The notes beneath the pieces are model-generated. The model had not been told where the DNA came from, did not search any database, and saw only the letters and a list, made by a program, of their open reading frames with translations. A stretch of 12,385 nt of DNA from Candidatus Cryptobacteroides faecihippi (GTDB lineage: Bacteria > Bacteroidota > Bacteroidia > Bacteroidales > UBA932), in assembly GCA_018066065.1 (NCBI GenBank), contig JAGHSC010000144.1:1-12385 (forward strand). Reading direction: 5' to 3'. Each line of letters opens with the position of its first letter. Positions within the stretch are counted from its first letter, which is position 1. Made by a program: the position numbers and the translations under genes. Shown in pieces: positions 1 through 8,309 of this stretch.

Positions 1-606
1 ATCATCGACAACTGCGCATCCGGCGGCAAGAGACTCGACTGGGAAAGCACAGGACGCAGCATCCCTCTCTGGAGGAGCGACTACTACCACCACGACGACC
101 CGGATGGCTACCAGTGCCACACCTACGGCCTGAACTACTTCCTCCCTGTCCACGGAACGGGAATCCTTCTCCCTGATGAATATTCATTCCGCTCCAGCCT
201 TTCCTCGACTCTGATCTTCAACTGGAAGATCACCGAGGGCGGCCTGTCCGTCACCCAGATGCAGCAGAGGCTGAATGAATATGCGCAGGTGCGTGACTAC
301 TACCTCGAGGACTACTACCCTCTCACGGGAGACGGAGACCTGACAGGACACGATGTCTGGCTCGCCTACCAGATGCACAGGCCGTCGGACGGGACCGGGA
401 TCATCGTGGCGTTCCGAAGGGAAGAATCTGCCGTCGAGTCGATCACGGTCAGCCTCCAGGGGCTCGAGCCGGAAGCAGGCTACCGTCTCAAGGCAGATGG
501 GGCGGAGGATGAACTGATCCTCAGCGGCAAGGAACTCGCCGAGGGCTTCACGATCACGCTCTCCCAGCCAAGGAGTTCCACCCTCATAAGATACTCAAGG
601 ATATGA
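1..606 (+). CDS. GH36-type alpha-galactosidase-like protein, C-terminal part (5' end outside window)
   Basis: The reading frame is open from base 1, giving 201 residues before TGA at 604-606; the N-terminal two thirds lie outside the window. It opens with IIDNCASGG, the conserved GH36 segment before the acid/base residue, and the aspartate of LWRSDY (codon 79-81) is the predicted catalytic acid/base. The rest covers the end of the TIM barrel and the small C-terminal beta domain. It aligns throughout with the next gene (IDNCASGG, GYQCHTYGL, RDYYLED, PLTG, RPSDG, FAFRR/VAFRR), so the two are paralogues. Known for the family: retaining hydrolysis of terminal alpha-galactosides, with some members acting on alpha-GalNAc. 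The catalytic nucleophile and any signal peptide cannot be seen. Its stop overlaps the next start as ATGA, which suggests co-transcription and coupled translation. The family call is firm; the exact sugar is not. Confidence 0.85.
   Translation: MIDNCASGGKRLDWESTGRSIPLWRSDYYHHDDPDGYQCHTYGLNYFLPVHGTGILLPDEYSFRSSLSSTLIFNWKITEGGLSVTQMQQRLNEYAQVRDYYLEDYYPLTGDGDLTGHDVWLAYQMHRPSDGTGIIVAFRREESAVESITVSLQGLEPEAGYRLKADGAEDELILSGKELAEGFTITLSQPRSSTLIRYSRI
603..606 (+). other. ATGA stop/start overlap between the two GH36 genes
   Basis: The upstream gene stops at TGA 604-606 and the downstream gene starts at ATG 603-605. This four-base overlap is typical of translationally coupled genes in one operon. It also fixes the downstream start, because a signal peptide begins directly there. 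Confidence 0.85.
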
Positions 607-2684
607 AAAGGACTATTCTGACAATCGCAATGATCCTCGGGATGGCTGCCGGCAGCGGAGCCCAGACCGTGATGGACATGTCTGAAGGCAGGAAGGACTG
701 CGCAGCATGGATGGACAGGAATTTCAGCAGGGGCAAGCTCCCGCCGTTCTCATTCAAGCTTGACGGAACGTCTTCCGAGACCTTCATCAGGAAGTGGTCT
801 TTCCGCAAGGAAGCTCCTGTCCCTCAGGGAGATGGAGTCACCCTTCACACATATTCATGGACAGACAGGAAAAGCGGGCTGCAGGTCGAGGCGAGGGTGA
901 AGACTTTCGAAGGCTTCGATGCCATGGAATGGACTCTCTGGTTCAGGAACAACGGCAGCGCCAATTCCGGACAGATCTCCGAGGTCAAGGCGCTTGACCT
1001 TTCCCTCACCGCTTCAAGACAGGGAAACTGGGAGCTCTTCCACGCAAGGCGAAGCAATGCCGGCAAGGAAGATTTCATGGCAGAGACAAAGGTGTTCGGG
1101 AAGGGTGATTCGCTGGTGATGAGCCCTTACGCCGGACGTTCTTCCTCCGTCGCCTTCCCGTATTTCAACGCAAAGACTCCTGAAGGAGGGCTCATCGTTG
1201 CCATCGGATGGTCAGGAACCTGGAAGGCGAGCATCACGAGGCCGGATTCAGATGGATTCCACCTTGAGACCGGACTAAAGGAGATCGACACCTATCTCAA
1301 GCCCGGCGAGGAGATGCGCTCCCCTCTCACCGCGATCCTTCCCTGGGATGGCGAGGACAGGATGGACGGGCAGAACATCTTCAGGCGCTTCGTGCTCGCG
1401 CATCATCACCCGAGGGACTCGAAAGGGAATGCCATCGTACCGCCGATCTGTTCCAGCTTCAACTACGGCGACCCTGCCCCATGCAACGAGTACACCTGCA
1501 TGACCAGTGAATATGCAATCGCGCTGATTCATCGCTACGAGCAGTTCAATCTGCTGCCGGAGGTGTTCTGGCTCGACGCAGGATGGTACGAGAAGGCGGA
1601 CAACTGGAAGGAGGACTGGAACTGGTGCAATGCCGTCGGCAACTGGAAACCGGACCCGAAGCGCTTCCCGATGGGCATGGGACCGATTGGCGATGCTGCC
1701 CATGAAGTGGGATGCAAGTTCATGGTCTGGTTCGAGCCAGAAAGAGTCGTGAAGGATTCAGACTGGGCCTACGCGCACCCGGAATACATGCTCCAGGCAG
1801 GTGGAGGCAAGGTCGAGCCACACACGATCGAGAGACCTTACCCGGATTCCTACCTGATCGACATGGGCAATCCAGAAGCCAGGAAATGGATGACCGAAGA
1901 GATCATCAAGCTGCTGAAGGAAAACCATATCGACTACTACCGCCAGGACTACAATGTCGATCCGGAGTATTTCTGGACAAGCAACGATGAACCTGGGAGG
2001 AAGGGAATGAAGGAGATCCGCTACATCTGCGGAGTCTACGACTTCTGGGATGAGCTCAGGACCGTTTTCCCGGACATGCTGATCGACAACTGCGCCTCAG
2101 GTGGAAGGAGACTCGACCTGGAGGCAGTCTCAAGGAGCTTCGCCCTGTGGCGCACAGACTACAACTACGGCGAGCCGATCGGTTACCAGTGCCACACCTA
2201 CGGCCTTAGCCAGTGGCTTCCTGCAAGCGGAACCGGAGTGGCTTCATCGGATCCTTTCATCGCGAGGTCAAGCTTCGGTTCAGCCGCGATCTTCAACTGG
2301 AGCGTCACTTCCGCCTCTTCCAACCTGCACGAGATGCACAGGAGGATGGCAGAGCTCCAGTCCACAAGAGATTACTACCTCGAGGACTTCTATCCCCTGA
2401 CCGGCTACGACAACACGACCGCGATGGACATCTGGATCGCCTACCAGCTTGCAAGGCCATCCGACGGATCCGGCAGGATCTTCGCCTTCAGGAGAGATGA
2501 GTGCAAGGATGCACAGATCGTGGTCAAGCTCCGCGGGCTCGAACCAGCCAAGACGTACATCCTTGAAAACCAAGACTCCTTCCAGCGGTCCGAAAAGACC
2601 GGGAAGGAGCTTGCTGATGGTCTTGTCCTCGAGCTCGGCGAGCCTCGGACTTCATTGCTTCTTAAATACTGGGAAAAGGAATAG
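603..2684 (+). CDS. Secreted GH36-type alpha-galactosidase-like enzyme
   Basis: The product is 693 residues, a normal length for a bacterial GH36 enzyme. An N-terminal signal peptide (MKRTILTIAMILGMAAGSGA, cleavage before Q21) sends it to the periplasm or beyond. An N-terminal beta-sandwich spans roughly 25-290, a TIM barrel about 290-600 and a small C-terminal beta domain to the end. Landmarks are WLDAGW (D325), MVWFEPE (E378), YYRQDYN with D449 as predicted nucleophile, DNCASGGRR, and LWRTDY with D519 as predicted acid/base. Known for the family: retaining cleavage of terminal alpha-galactosides. The residue two before the nucleophile is Arg, where characterised GH36 and clan GH-D enzymes usually have Lys, so the sugar acted on may differ. 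It is the second of two GH36 paralogues in tandem. It converges with the DUF5722 gene, leaving only 12 bp between their stop codons. Confidence 0.87.
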   Translation: MKRTILTIAMILGMAAGSGAQTVMDMSEGRKDCAAWMDRNFSRGKLPPFSFKLDGTSSETFIRKWSFRKEAPVPQGDGVTLHTYSWTDRKSGLQVEARVKTFEGFDAMEWTLWFRNNGSANSGQISEVKALDLSLTASRQGNWELFHARRSNAGKEDFMAETKVFGKGDSLVMSPYAGRSSSVAFPYFNAKTPEGGLIVAIGWSGTWKASITRPDSDGFHLETGLKEIDTYLKPGEEMRSPLTAILPWDGEDRMDGQNIFRRFVLAHHHPRDSKGNAIVPPICSSFNYGDPAPCNEYTCMTSEYAIALIHRYEQFNLLPEVFWLDAGWYEKADNWKEDWNWCNAVGNWKPDPKRFPMGMGPIGDAAHEVGCKFMVWFEPERVVKDSDWAYAHPEYMLQAGGGKVEPHTIERPYPDSYLIDMGNPEARKWMTEEIIKLLKENHIDYYRQDYNVDPEYFWTSNDEPGRKGMKEIRYICGVYDFWDELRTVFPDMLIDNCASGGRRLDLEAVSRSFALWRTDYNYGEPIGYQCHTYGLSQWLPASGTGVASSDPFIARSSFGSAAIFNWSVTSASSNLHEMHRRMAELQSTRDYYLEDFYPLTGYDNTTAMDIWIAYQLARPSDGSGRIFAFRRDECKDAQIVVKLRGLEPAKTYILENQDSFQRSEKTGKELADGLVLELGEPRTSLLLKYWEKE

Positions 2685-2700
2685 GCTGAAAGTCAGCTAT
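2681..2700. terminator. Candidate bidirectional terminator hairpin between convergent genes
   Basis: ATAGGCTGA / AAG / TCAGCTAT can form an 8-bp stem with one bulged G and a 3-nt loop. It contains both convergent stop codons (TAG at 2682-2684 on +, TAG at 2699-2697 on -). On the + strand it is followed by TTCTTG, and on the - strand by TCCTTTTCCC. The stem is only moderately stable and the T tracts are interrupted, so this is a weak but well-placed candidate. Confidence 0.4.
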
Positions 2701-4319
2701 TTCTTGACGCTGTGCATGATGGCTTTCCAGCTGCGGATGCCAAGCACCTCGAGATAAGGATCGAATACTTCCTTCTCCTTGTCCGTTCCAGCCGCAGCCC
2801 AGACGTCAAAGACAGGCTTGGTCTGAAGGTCCTTGTACTCTCCATCGGCATAGGCATGGAGACCGATCCTGAGGCCGAACTCATGCCTGTTGTCACACCA
2901 TCCGTGCCACTGGATGGCATCGATTCCCTTAAGGGCTGAAGCCTTCTTCCACGCCCAGGCGGCGCCGGCTGCCTGAAGTGCAAGGTCTTCCTTGCTGTAG
3001 GAAGGAGAGTTGGTTCCCTGCTCGGAAAGGAAGAGAGCCCTCTTCTTTCCATTGTAGAAATGCTTCTTGTCAAGGATCCAGTCGTTGATGACTTCAAGGT
3101 TCTTGAAGGTGATGTAGTCGGAAGTTTTCGAGAAGGTGGACCTGGTGTCGTCGACCCAGAACTTAGGCTTGCTGAGATCCTGTGGGTAAGGATGATAGGC
3201 AATTCCCCAGCGGAAATCTCCCTCGTCAGCGGAGTAGGTGAGAGTCCTTTCAAGGAACTTCTTCGGAGAGAATCCGCCCTCGTCGCCGTTCTCCCAGTTG
3301 TGGGTGAAGGACTCGAGGATTGAGGCATTCTGGTCGTACTGGCGGACAATGTTGTAGCAGATTCTCATTGACTTCATGTAGCGGTCGAAGAATCGGCCCT
3401 CAGGCTGCTTGCCCATGTTGGTCCACTCATGTCCCATGTCGACTTCATTGTGCATGATCCAGTGAGAGATGCGGCCATGAGTCTTGCTGCAGTAGCGTGA
3501 AGCCATGAACTCAAGTGCAGCCGCATAGGCATTGAACGACTCTGCATCGGTGTTGTTTGGCATCGAATAGAATCCACCTTCATTCTCCGGATCGGTGTAG
3601 ATCGAGTTGTTGGCACAGAGGATGATGGCTGACACAAGTGTGCCTGTCTCCCCTGCCCTGGTGAGGATCGTGTCCATCTTGGCCATTTCCTTGCCGATCG
3701 CATAGGACTTTCCGCCATACTCGTAATCTCCTTCCTTTCCATTGATCAGGTTGACGAGGTGGACATTCATGGTGATGCTGCCCACACCGATCTCCTTGAC
3801 TTCCTTGAAGTAGAGCTTGCTACCGCCGGCTCCGAAGCCCTTCTTGTTCTTGAGAGGAAGAGGGGCAGGAGTGGCCTTAGGAGTGACTTCATCGGCGTAG
3901 CGGGCATGAGAGTCGAGGAGCTGTGCTGGTCCATCGACCTTGATGATTGCCCACTTCGAGAAGACTCGGTCGTAGTTGATGCCTTCACGGCCCATGACCT
4001 TGCGGTCCAGAGTGATGCTGAACTTCTTCTCCCCGATTCCAACCGTGTACGGAAATGTCTCAAGTTCAGTGACATCCTGCCAAGGAGTGATGTCGGCAAG
4101 AAGGTAGGTTCCTTCCCCACCGCAGACTCCTGTGATGATCACCTTGTCTGCGGTCACGACGACTTTCCTGACAGCAGAGGAATATGACGAGGCGAGATAG
4201 GTGTCGATGTCGTCAGACACCTTTACCCTTTCCTCCCAGCTCAGGACCTGGGCGGAGGCGGAAACTCCCATGATCGCTGCTGCAGCGAGCGTGAGGATAT
4301 TCACAAATAACTTTTTCAT
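2697..4319 (-). CDS. DUF5722-family protein, soluble secreted form; predicted glycoside hydrolase
   Basis: From the ATG at 4319-4317 the product is 540 residues. A signal peptide (MKKLFVNILTLAAAAIMGVSASA, cleavage before Q24) and the absence of a lipobox suggest a soluble periplasmic or secreted protein. It matches the DUF5722 family as I recall it: an N-terminal beta-rich segment (about 25-155), the linker SHARYADE, then from PLKNKKGFGAG a barrel-like domain to the C-terminus. Seen motifs are WIMHNEVD (E292), IAYHPYP (H376), FLSEQGTNSP (E433) and IQWHGW. An Asn-Glu followed about 140 residues later by Ser-Glu fits clan GH-A acid/base and nucleophile positions, so I infer a retaining glycosidase; the substrate is unknown. 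It is the last gene of the - strand run and overlaps the upstream paralogue by one base. A longer frame starting at TTG 4322 adds one residue and is less likely. Confidence 0.8.
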   Translation of the reverse strand: MKKLFVNILTLAAAAIMGVSASAQVLSWEERVKVSDDIDTYLASSYSSAVRKVVVTADKVIITGVCGGEGTYLLADITPWQDVTELETFPYTVGIGEKKFSITLDRKVMGREGINYDRVFSKWAIIKVDGPAQLLDSHARYADEVTPKATPAPLPLKNKKGFGAGGSKLYFKEVKEIGVGSITMNVHLVNLINGKEGDYEYGGKSYAIGKEMAKMDTILTRAGETGTLVSAIILCANNSIYTDPENEGGFYSMPNNTDAESFNAYAAALEFMASRYCSKTHGRISHWIMHNEVDMGHEWTNMGKQPEGRFFDRYMKSMRICYNIVRQYDQNASILESFTHNWENGDEGGFSPKKFLERTLTYSADEGDFRWGIAYHPYPQDLSKPKFWVDDTRSTFSKTSDYITFKNLEVINDWILDKKHFYNGKKRALFLSEQGTNSPSYSKEDLALQAAGAAWAWKKASALKGIDAIQWHGWCDNRHEFGLRIGLHAYADGEYKDLQTKPVFDVWAAAGTDKEKEVFDPYLEVLGIRSWKAIMHSVKK

Positions 4320-4321
4320 CA
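4317..4321 (-). other. TGATG stop/start overlap between the two DUF5722 genes
   Basis: The larger DUF5722 gene ends with TGA (4321-4319) and the smaller begins with ATG (4319-4317), sharing one base. This indicates one transcript and probable translational coupling, and supports the ATG over the TTG one codon upstream. Confidence 0.8.
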
Positions 4322-6460
4322 ATCAACGGTTCTCATTATGGAATCCCAGCTGGAGACTCCGATTGTATTGAGATAAGGTTCAAAGACTGCATCCTCCTCG
4401 CTTGAACCGGCAGCCTTCCAGACGTGCCAGACAGGCTTCGGGTCAAGACTCTTGAACGAGCCTTCCTCGAAGGCGCGAAGGCCGATCCTGAGGCCGAACT
4501 CAGCCCTGTTGTCAGCCCAGTTGTGCCACTGGATGGCGTCGATACCGTCGAGCTTCTGGACTTTCTTCCAAGCCCATGCACCGCCGGCAGCCTGCTTCTC
4601 GAGGTCAGAGGCGCTGTAGGTTGGAGAATTGGTACCGTTCTCGGAGAGGAAGCAGATTCTCTTCTTCTCGCCCTTGTAGAGGTTCTCCTTGAGTTTCATC
4701 CACTTGTCCAGGACCTCAAGGTTCTTGAAGGTCACGTACTTGGACTTCATTGAATAGGTGGACTGAGTGTCGTTGTTCCAGAATTCAGGCTTTGTGAGGT
4801 CCTGAGGGTAAGGATGGTAGGCGATGCCCCACCAGAAATCACCTTCAGCCTCGGAGTACTTGACCGTCATGTCCATCATCTCCTTTGGAGAGTAATCCTC
4901 ACCGAGGCCAGTCCAGCTGTGAGTGTAGGATCCGAGGATGGCAGCGTTCTGGTCGTACTGGCGGACAATGTTGTAGCAGATTCTCATGGACTTGACATAA
5001 CGGTCGAGGTAGCGCATCATAGGCTGGTCGCCCATGTTGGTCCAAGTCTTCTGGGAATCGACCTCGTTATGCATGATCCAGTGGGAGATCCTTCCGATGT
5101 CGTCACTGCTGTACCTGTCAGCCATGGCTTCCAATGCGGCCGCATACATGTTGAAAGCCTCCGCAGTGGTCATATTCGGAATCGAATAGTAACCTCCGGT
5201 GCACTCAGGGTCATCGTAGGCAGAACCCTTCTGGCAGAGGATGATGGCCGATACGACCGTGCCCATGCTCTTCACCTTGGAAAGGACCTTGTCAACATAG
5301 TTCTGAGTCTGGCCGATTCCGTAGGCAAGTCCTCCATAGACATAGGAGCCTCCCCTGCCGGTGACATAGTTGTTGAGCACGACATTCATGGTGATGCTTC
5401 CTGCATCCATGGTCTTGATGTCATCGAAGTAGTAGGTGTGGTCGCCGGCGCCGAAGCCCTTCTTGTTCTTCAGCGGGATGGCTGCAGGAGAACGCTTTGC
5501 AGCGACCTCATCAGCGTAGCGGGCATGTGAGTCAAGTGTCTGGGTCTCACCCTCGACCTTGACGACGGCCCACTTGGAGAAGACTCTGTCGTAGTCGATG
5601 CCCTCGCGTCCATTGACGTACCTGTCCACGGTGACGGTGAAGTCCTTTCCGGAGATCTTCTCTGTGTAAGGGAAAGTCTTGAGTTCAGTGACATCCTGCC
5701 ATGGTGTGACATCTGCAAGGATGTAGGTGCCGTCACCTCCGACAGTTCCCTCGATGGTAACCTTGGTCGAGGTGACTGCGACCTTTTTCACGGAAGAAGG
5801 GTACTTCGTCCCGAGATACTTCTCGATGTGGGCTGCCATGTCGATCTTCGACTGCTCCTTTGCAGCAGCCTCATCATGAACCTTCTGCTCCTCCTCGGTC
5901 ATCGGACGGATCGTGATGTTGCGGATGTAGAAGTTAGGGCCTGAATTGTCACCCGGGTCGATCCTGAGGTTGTCACCAGCCTTTCCCCATCCGTTGGAAC
6001 GGAAGGTGGAGATGTCGGCGGTGAACTTCTTGTAGGAAGACGTGGATGCAATGGTTCCATACTTCTGCGAGCTGCTTTCCGAAGGACTGCCGCTCAAGGC
6101 ATAGAAGATCTGGAGATCAGCGGTGAGATCCTTGTCGGTCTTGTACTCAAACTCGATCATCGTGTAGTCTGAAGGAACCGCTGAAGGAAGCTTGTTCGTG
6201 AAGATGTACGGGTCACCTCCGGTGCACTTGACAAGATAGGAGTTCTTGTCGACAGTGGAAAGCTCGACCGCATGGCTGCCTCCGGTAATGAGGGTAAGGA
6301 TCGTTCCCTTCGTCGCCGGCTGTGGATCTGGCTTTGGATCCGGTTTTGGGTCCGGCTTTACTACAGGTTTCTGTGTCTCTTCAGGCTCTTCAGGCCCGCA
6401 GGCAGTGATTGGCGCTGCCGCGAGCATGATGGCTAAAATCATTTTTGATGAGAATCTCAT
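4319..6460 (-). CDS. DUF5722-family lipoprotein with N-terminal binding domain; predicted surface glycoside hydrolase
   Basis: The start at ATG 6460-6458 gives 713 residues and a clear lipoprotein signal: MRFSSKMILAIMLAAAPITA then Cys21 (lipobox ITAC). The acidic run GPEEPEE follows, resembling the surface-export signals of Bacteroidota lipoproteins. A proline-rich linker of repeated PDPK units spans 31-48. A beta-sandwich-like domain (about 50-187) comes next, then a DUF5722 core (about 205-713) that aligns along its whole length with the downstream paralogue. Predicted catalytic pair: E466 in WIMHNEVD and E607 in FLSENGTNSP, with YHPYP (H549) and IQWHNW nearby. The N-terminal domain is absent from the paralogue and resembles the C-terminal domain of the binding lipoprotein at 10371-12008. 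I infer an outer-membrane-anchored hydrolase that binds its substrate. The gene starts 19 bp after the upstream stop. The frame stays open to 6970, but that part is antisense-free shadow of the upstream gene. Confidence 0.82.
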   Translation of the reverse strand: MRFSSKMILAIMLAAAPITACGPEEPEETQKPVVKPDPKPDPKPDPQPATKGTILTLITGGSHAVELSTVDKNSYLVKCTGGDPYIFTNKLPSAVPSDYTMIEFEYKTDKDLTADLQIFYALSGSPSESSSQKYGTIASTSSYKKFTADISTFRSNGWGKAGDNLRIDPGDNSGPNFYIRNITIRPMTEEEQKVHDEAAAKEQSKIDMAAHIEKYLGTKYPSSVKKVAVTSTKVTIEGTVGGDGTYILADVTPWQDVTELKTFPYTEKISGKDFTVTVDRYVNGREGIDYDRVFSKWAVVKVEGETQTLDSHARYADEVAAKRSPAAIPLKNKKGFGAGDHTYYFDDIKTMDAGSITMNVVLNNYVTGRGGSYVYGGLAYGIGQTQNYVDKVLSKVKSMGTVVSAIILCQKGSAYDDPECTGGYYSIPNMTTAEAFNMYAAALEAMADRYSSDDIGRISHWIMHNEVDSQKTWTNMGDQPMMRYLDRYVKSMRICYNIVRQYDQNAAILGSYTHSWTGLGEDYSPKEMMDMTVKYSEAEGDFWWGIAYHPYPQDLTKPEFWNNDTQSTYSMKSKYVTFKNLEVLDKWMKLKENLYKGEKKRICFLSENGTNSPTYSASDLEKQAAGGAWAWKKVQKLDGIDAIQWHNWADNRAEFGLRIGLRAFEEGSFKSLDPKPVWHVWKAAGSSEEDAVFEPYLNTIGVSSWDSIMRTVD

Positions 6461-6479
6461 ACGCTGATAAAAAAGATTG

Positions 6480-8309
6480 TTATTCAGTTGTGTAGACGAA
6501 ATTGAAGCGGCCGCCCGGAGCGGTGTCACCATTGACATAGAAGTCCATGATGTTGCCGTCTTCCTGCATGTTGTCGTTCCACTTGAATTCGATGTCGACC
6601 TTGCCGTCTGCGAGGCCGAGTGCTGCCCTTGGGATGCGGATGACAAGATACTTGTCCTTGGTGAAGAACTTGCATCCTGCTGCGGTCTCCCACTGCCAGA
6701 TGTTCTGGTCGTTCTTCTCGAGGATGGCCTTGCTGCCCTTAGGGCTGACACGGTTGAGGACGAAATCGTAGCCGTTCCATCCTGTGGCCTTGTCACGGTC
6801 GACGTCGATGAAGAGCTGCATCCAGTGAGGATCGGTCTTTGGAGAGAGGGCCTCGGCTGTCTCGACATAGAACCAGATGTACTTGGAGTCCCTGGCGACC
6901 TTTGCACCGACGATGTCGTTGCGGCCGGTGTTGTTGACATAGTACTGGTCGTAGCGTCCCTTGCAGTCACGATGCATCGTGTTGCCCTTGTAGGATGCGA
7001 AGTAAGGACCTACGTTCTCCCAGTCAGCGATCTTCCTGAGCTTGATGCTCTTCTCGGCGGTTGCAGGCTCTGCAGGGGTCATACCCTTGAACTTGCGGAT
7101 CCTGTCGACGAGCTGGAGATAGTAGACATCACCCTTGTCTCCCCAACCCTTGTTAGGCTCGATGTCTCGGCTGTGATCCCAGTCGAACTGATCGACGAAT
7201 GAGAACGGATCACCGTTCCAGCTGTCCTTAGGGAGCCACATTCCGGCGATGTACTCATTCCATCCCGTCACGAAGACAAGCTCTGGATCAAGCTCATAGG
7301 CTCTCTCCCACTGCTCGGAGATGTTCCATCCGTAGAGATAGCCGTCAGGACGAGGGTCGAAGCCGTTGCGGATGGAGAAGTCACGTCCGTAGGAATCCTT
7401 GACGTTGAATGCGCCGCAATGTCCCTTGCGGTCCGGGCTGGTGTTCTGAGCGACACCGACGGTGACCTGCTCGTACTGAGTCTTGCCATTGGCGTCGGTA
7501 GATGCCACGTAACCGTGCTGAGGGTAGTTCTCAAGCCATCCCCACTGGTCGTTGCGTCCCTTCCATGGGCCATTGACATAGTCCGGCTGGCCTGGACGGA
7601 ATGTGAAGAATTCAGCAATCTCCTTGGACTCGTCATCCTTGCCGAGCATATCAGGATAAGCCATGATGCAAGGCTTGCCCTTCCAGAAGAACCAGAGGTT
7701 CTCGTAACGGCCAGGCTTGTAGAGGTCCTTGTAGAGCTGATGGAGAGCCACATTTGTGTCCGGATTGAGGAAAAGGTTGAGGATGAATCCGATCTTCGGG
7801 ACATTCACACCGTCCTTCTGAGCCTGGTCCCAGGTCTCGAGAAGAGCCTCGTATGACTCCTTGAAGGTCATACTTCCGTTGGTACAGTCAAAGAAGACGG
7901 CATCGACACCGGCATCGGCGAGCATCTCGGCATGCTTGCGGAGAACCCACTTGTCAATCGTGGTGTAGTAGCCGAGGAGTGGCTGCTCCCAGAAGAAGAA
8001 GCCCGGCTTCCTGTCTCCCCATGCAGGATGGTTGTAATCCTTCATCGCCTCAGGGTACTGGCGTACGATCTCGGAGATGTTCTTTACAGGGTAGTCATTC
8101 GGCTCATTTCCCTGATGCCATGTCCAGTAGAAGATTGCGACGAACTTGTCGTCCTTCTTGCCCGGAGCTTCATCGTAGGAACGTACCTTGCGGCCAAGGG
8201 CATCGGTCGCAGCCCAGGAGTCACTGTTGACGGTCTGTCCCGATGAAGGGATGGAGGTGAGCATCAAGGCTGCCGCAGCCAGCGATGCGAAAAAGCTTGT
8301 CTTGTTCAT
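6480..8309 (-). CDS. GH71/GH99-like glycoside hydrolase with C-terminal CBM9-like domain, soluble secreted form
   Basis: From ATG 8309-8307 the product is 609 residues. A signal peptide (MNKTSFFASLAAAALMLTSI then PSSG, cleavage before Q25) has no lipobox, suggesting a periplasmic or secreted soluble protein. The N-terminal module (about 30-415) resembles proteins annotated as GH71/99-like: it opens with WAATDALGR, then FYWTWHQ, WEQPLLGYY (E108), AGVDAVFFDCTNG (D141) and TGWNEYIAG (E352). These acidic residues at predicted strand ends are catalytic candidates. Known relatives: GH99 enzymes cut internal alpha-mannosides and GH71 enzymes alpha-1,3-glucans, but the substrate here is unassigned. 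The C-terminal module (about 420-609) is CBM9-like, with HRDCKGR, TGRNDI, IDVDRDKATGW, EFKWND and GDTAPGGRF. It is a paralogue of the next upstream gene. An in-frame TTG at 8336 would add nine residues ahead of the signal peptide and is rejected. Confidence 0.75.
   Translation of the reverse strand: MNKTSFFASLAAAALMLTSIPSSGQTVNSDSWAATDALGRKVRSYDEAPGKKDDKFVAIFYWTWHQGNEPNDYPVKNISEIVRQYPEAMKDYNHPAWGDRKPGFFFWEQPLLGYYTTIDKWVLRKHAEMLADAGVDAVFFDCTNGSMTFKESYEALLETWDQAQKDGVNVPKIGFILNLFLNPDTNVALHQLYKDLYKPGRYENLWFFWKGKPCIMAYPDMLGKDDESKEIAEFFTFRPGQPDYVNGPWKGRNDQWGWLENYPQHGYVASTDANGKTQYEQVTVGVAQNTSPDRKGHCGAFNVKDSYGRDFSIRNGFDPRPDGYLYGWNISEQWERAYELDPELVFVTGWNEYIAGMWLPKDSWNGDPFSFVDQFDWDHSRDIEPNKGWGDKGDVYYLQLVDRIRKFKGMTPAEPATAEKSIKLRKIADWENVGPYFASYKGNTMHRDCKGRYDQYYVNNTGRNDIVGAKVARDSKYIWFYVETAEALSPKTDPHWMQLFIDVDRDKATGWNGYDFVLNRVSPKGSKAILEKNDQNIWQWETAAGCKFFTKDKYLVIRIPRAALGLADGKVDIEFKWNDNMQEDGNIMDFYVNGDTAPGGRFNFVYTTE

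Noticed and set aside
2693..3349. 218-codon - strand frame overlapping the end of the short DUF5722 gene
   Set aside because: Ser/Thr/Pro/Arg-rich product in another frame of a gene with clear family motifs; no independent support.
6301..6370. Short tandem DNA repeat in the lipoprotein gene
   Set aside because: It is only the coding sequence of a PDPK-repeat linker after the lipidated Cys, a common spacer, and not a mobile or regulatory repeat.
6461..6970. N-terminal extension of the DUF5722 lipoprotein frame up to 6970
   Set aside because: The extra 170 residues are Ser/Thr/Arg-rich low-complexity sequence overlapping the CBM9-like coding region on the same strand in another frame. A clear lipoprotein signal begins at the ATG at 6460.
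6477..7202. Long + strand frame opposite the GH71/99-like gene (241 codons)
   Set aside because: It is antisense to a strongly supported gene and gives a Val/Leu/Asp-rich product with no recognisable motif. This is typical of a shadow frame in codon-biased GC-rich DNA. Similar frames at 4814-5530, 9650-10309, 7419-7856 and 3759-4187 were rejected for the same reason.
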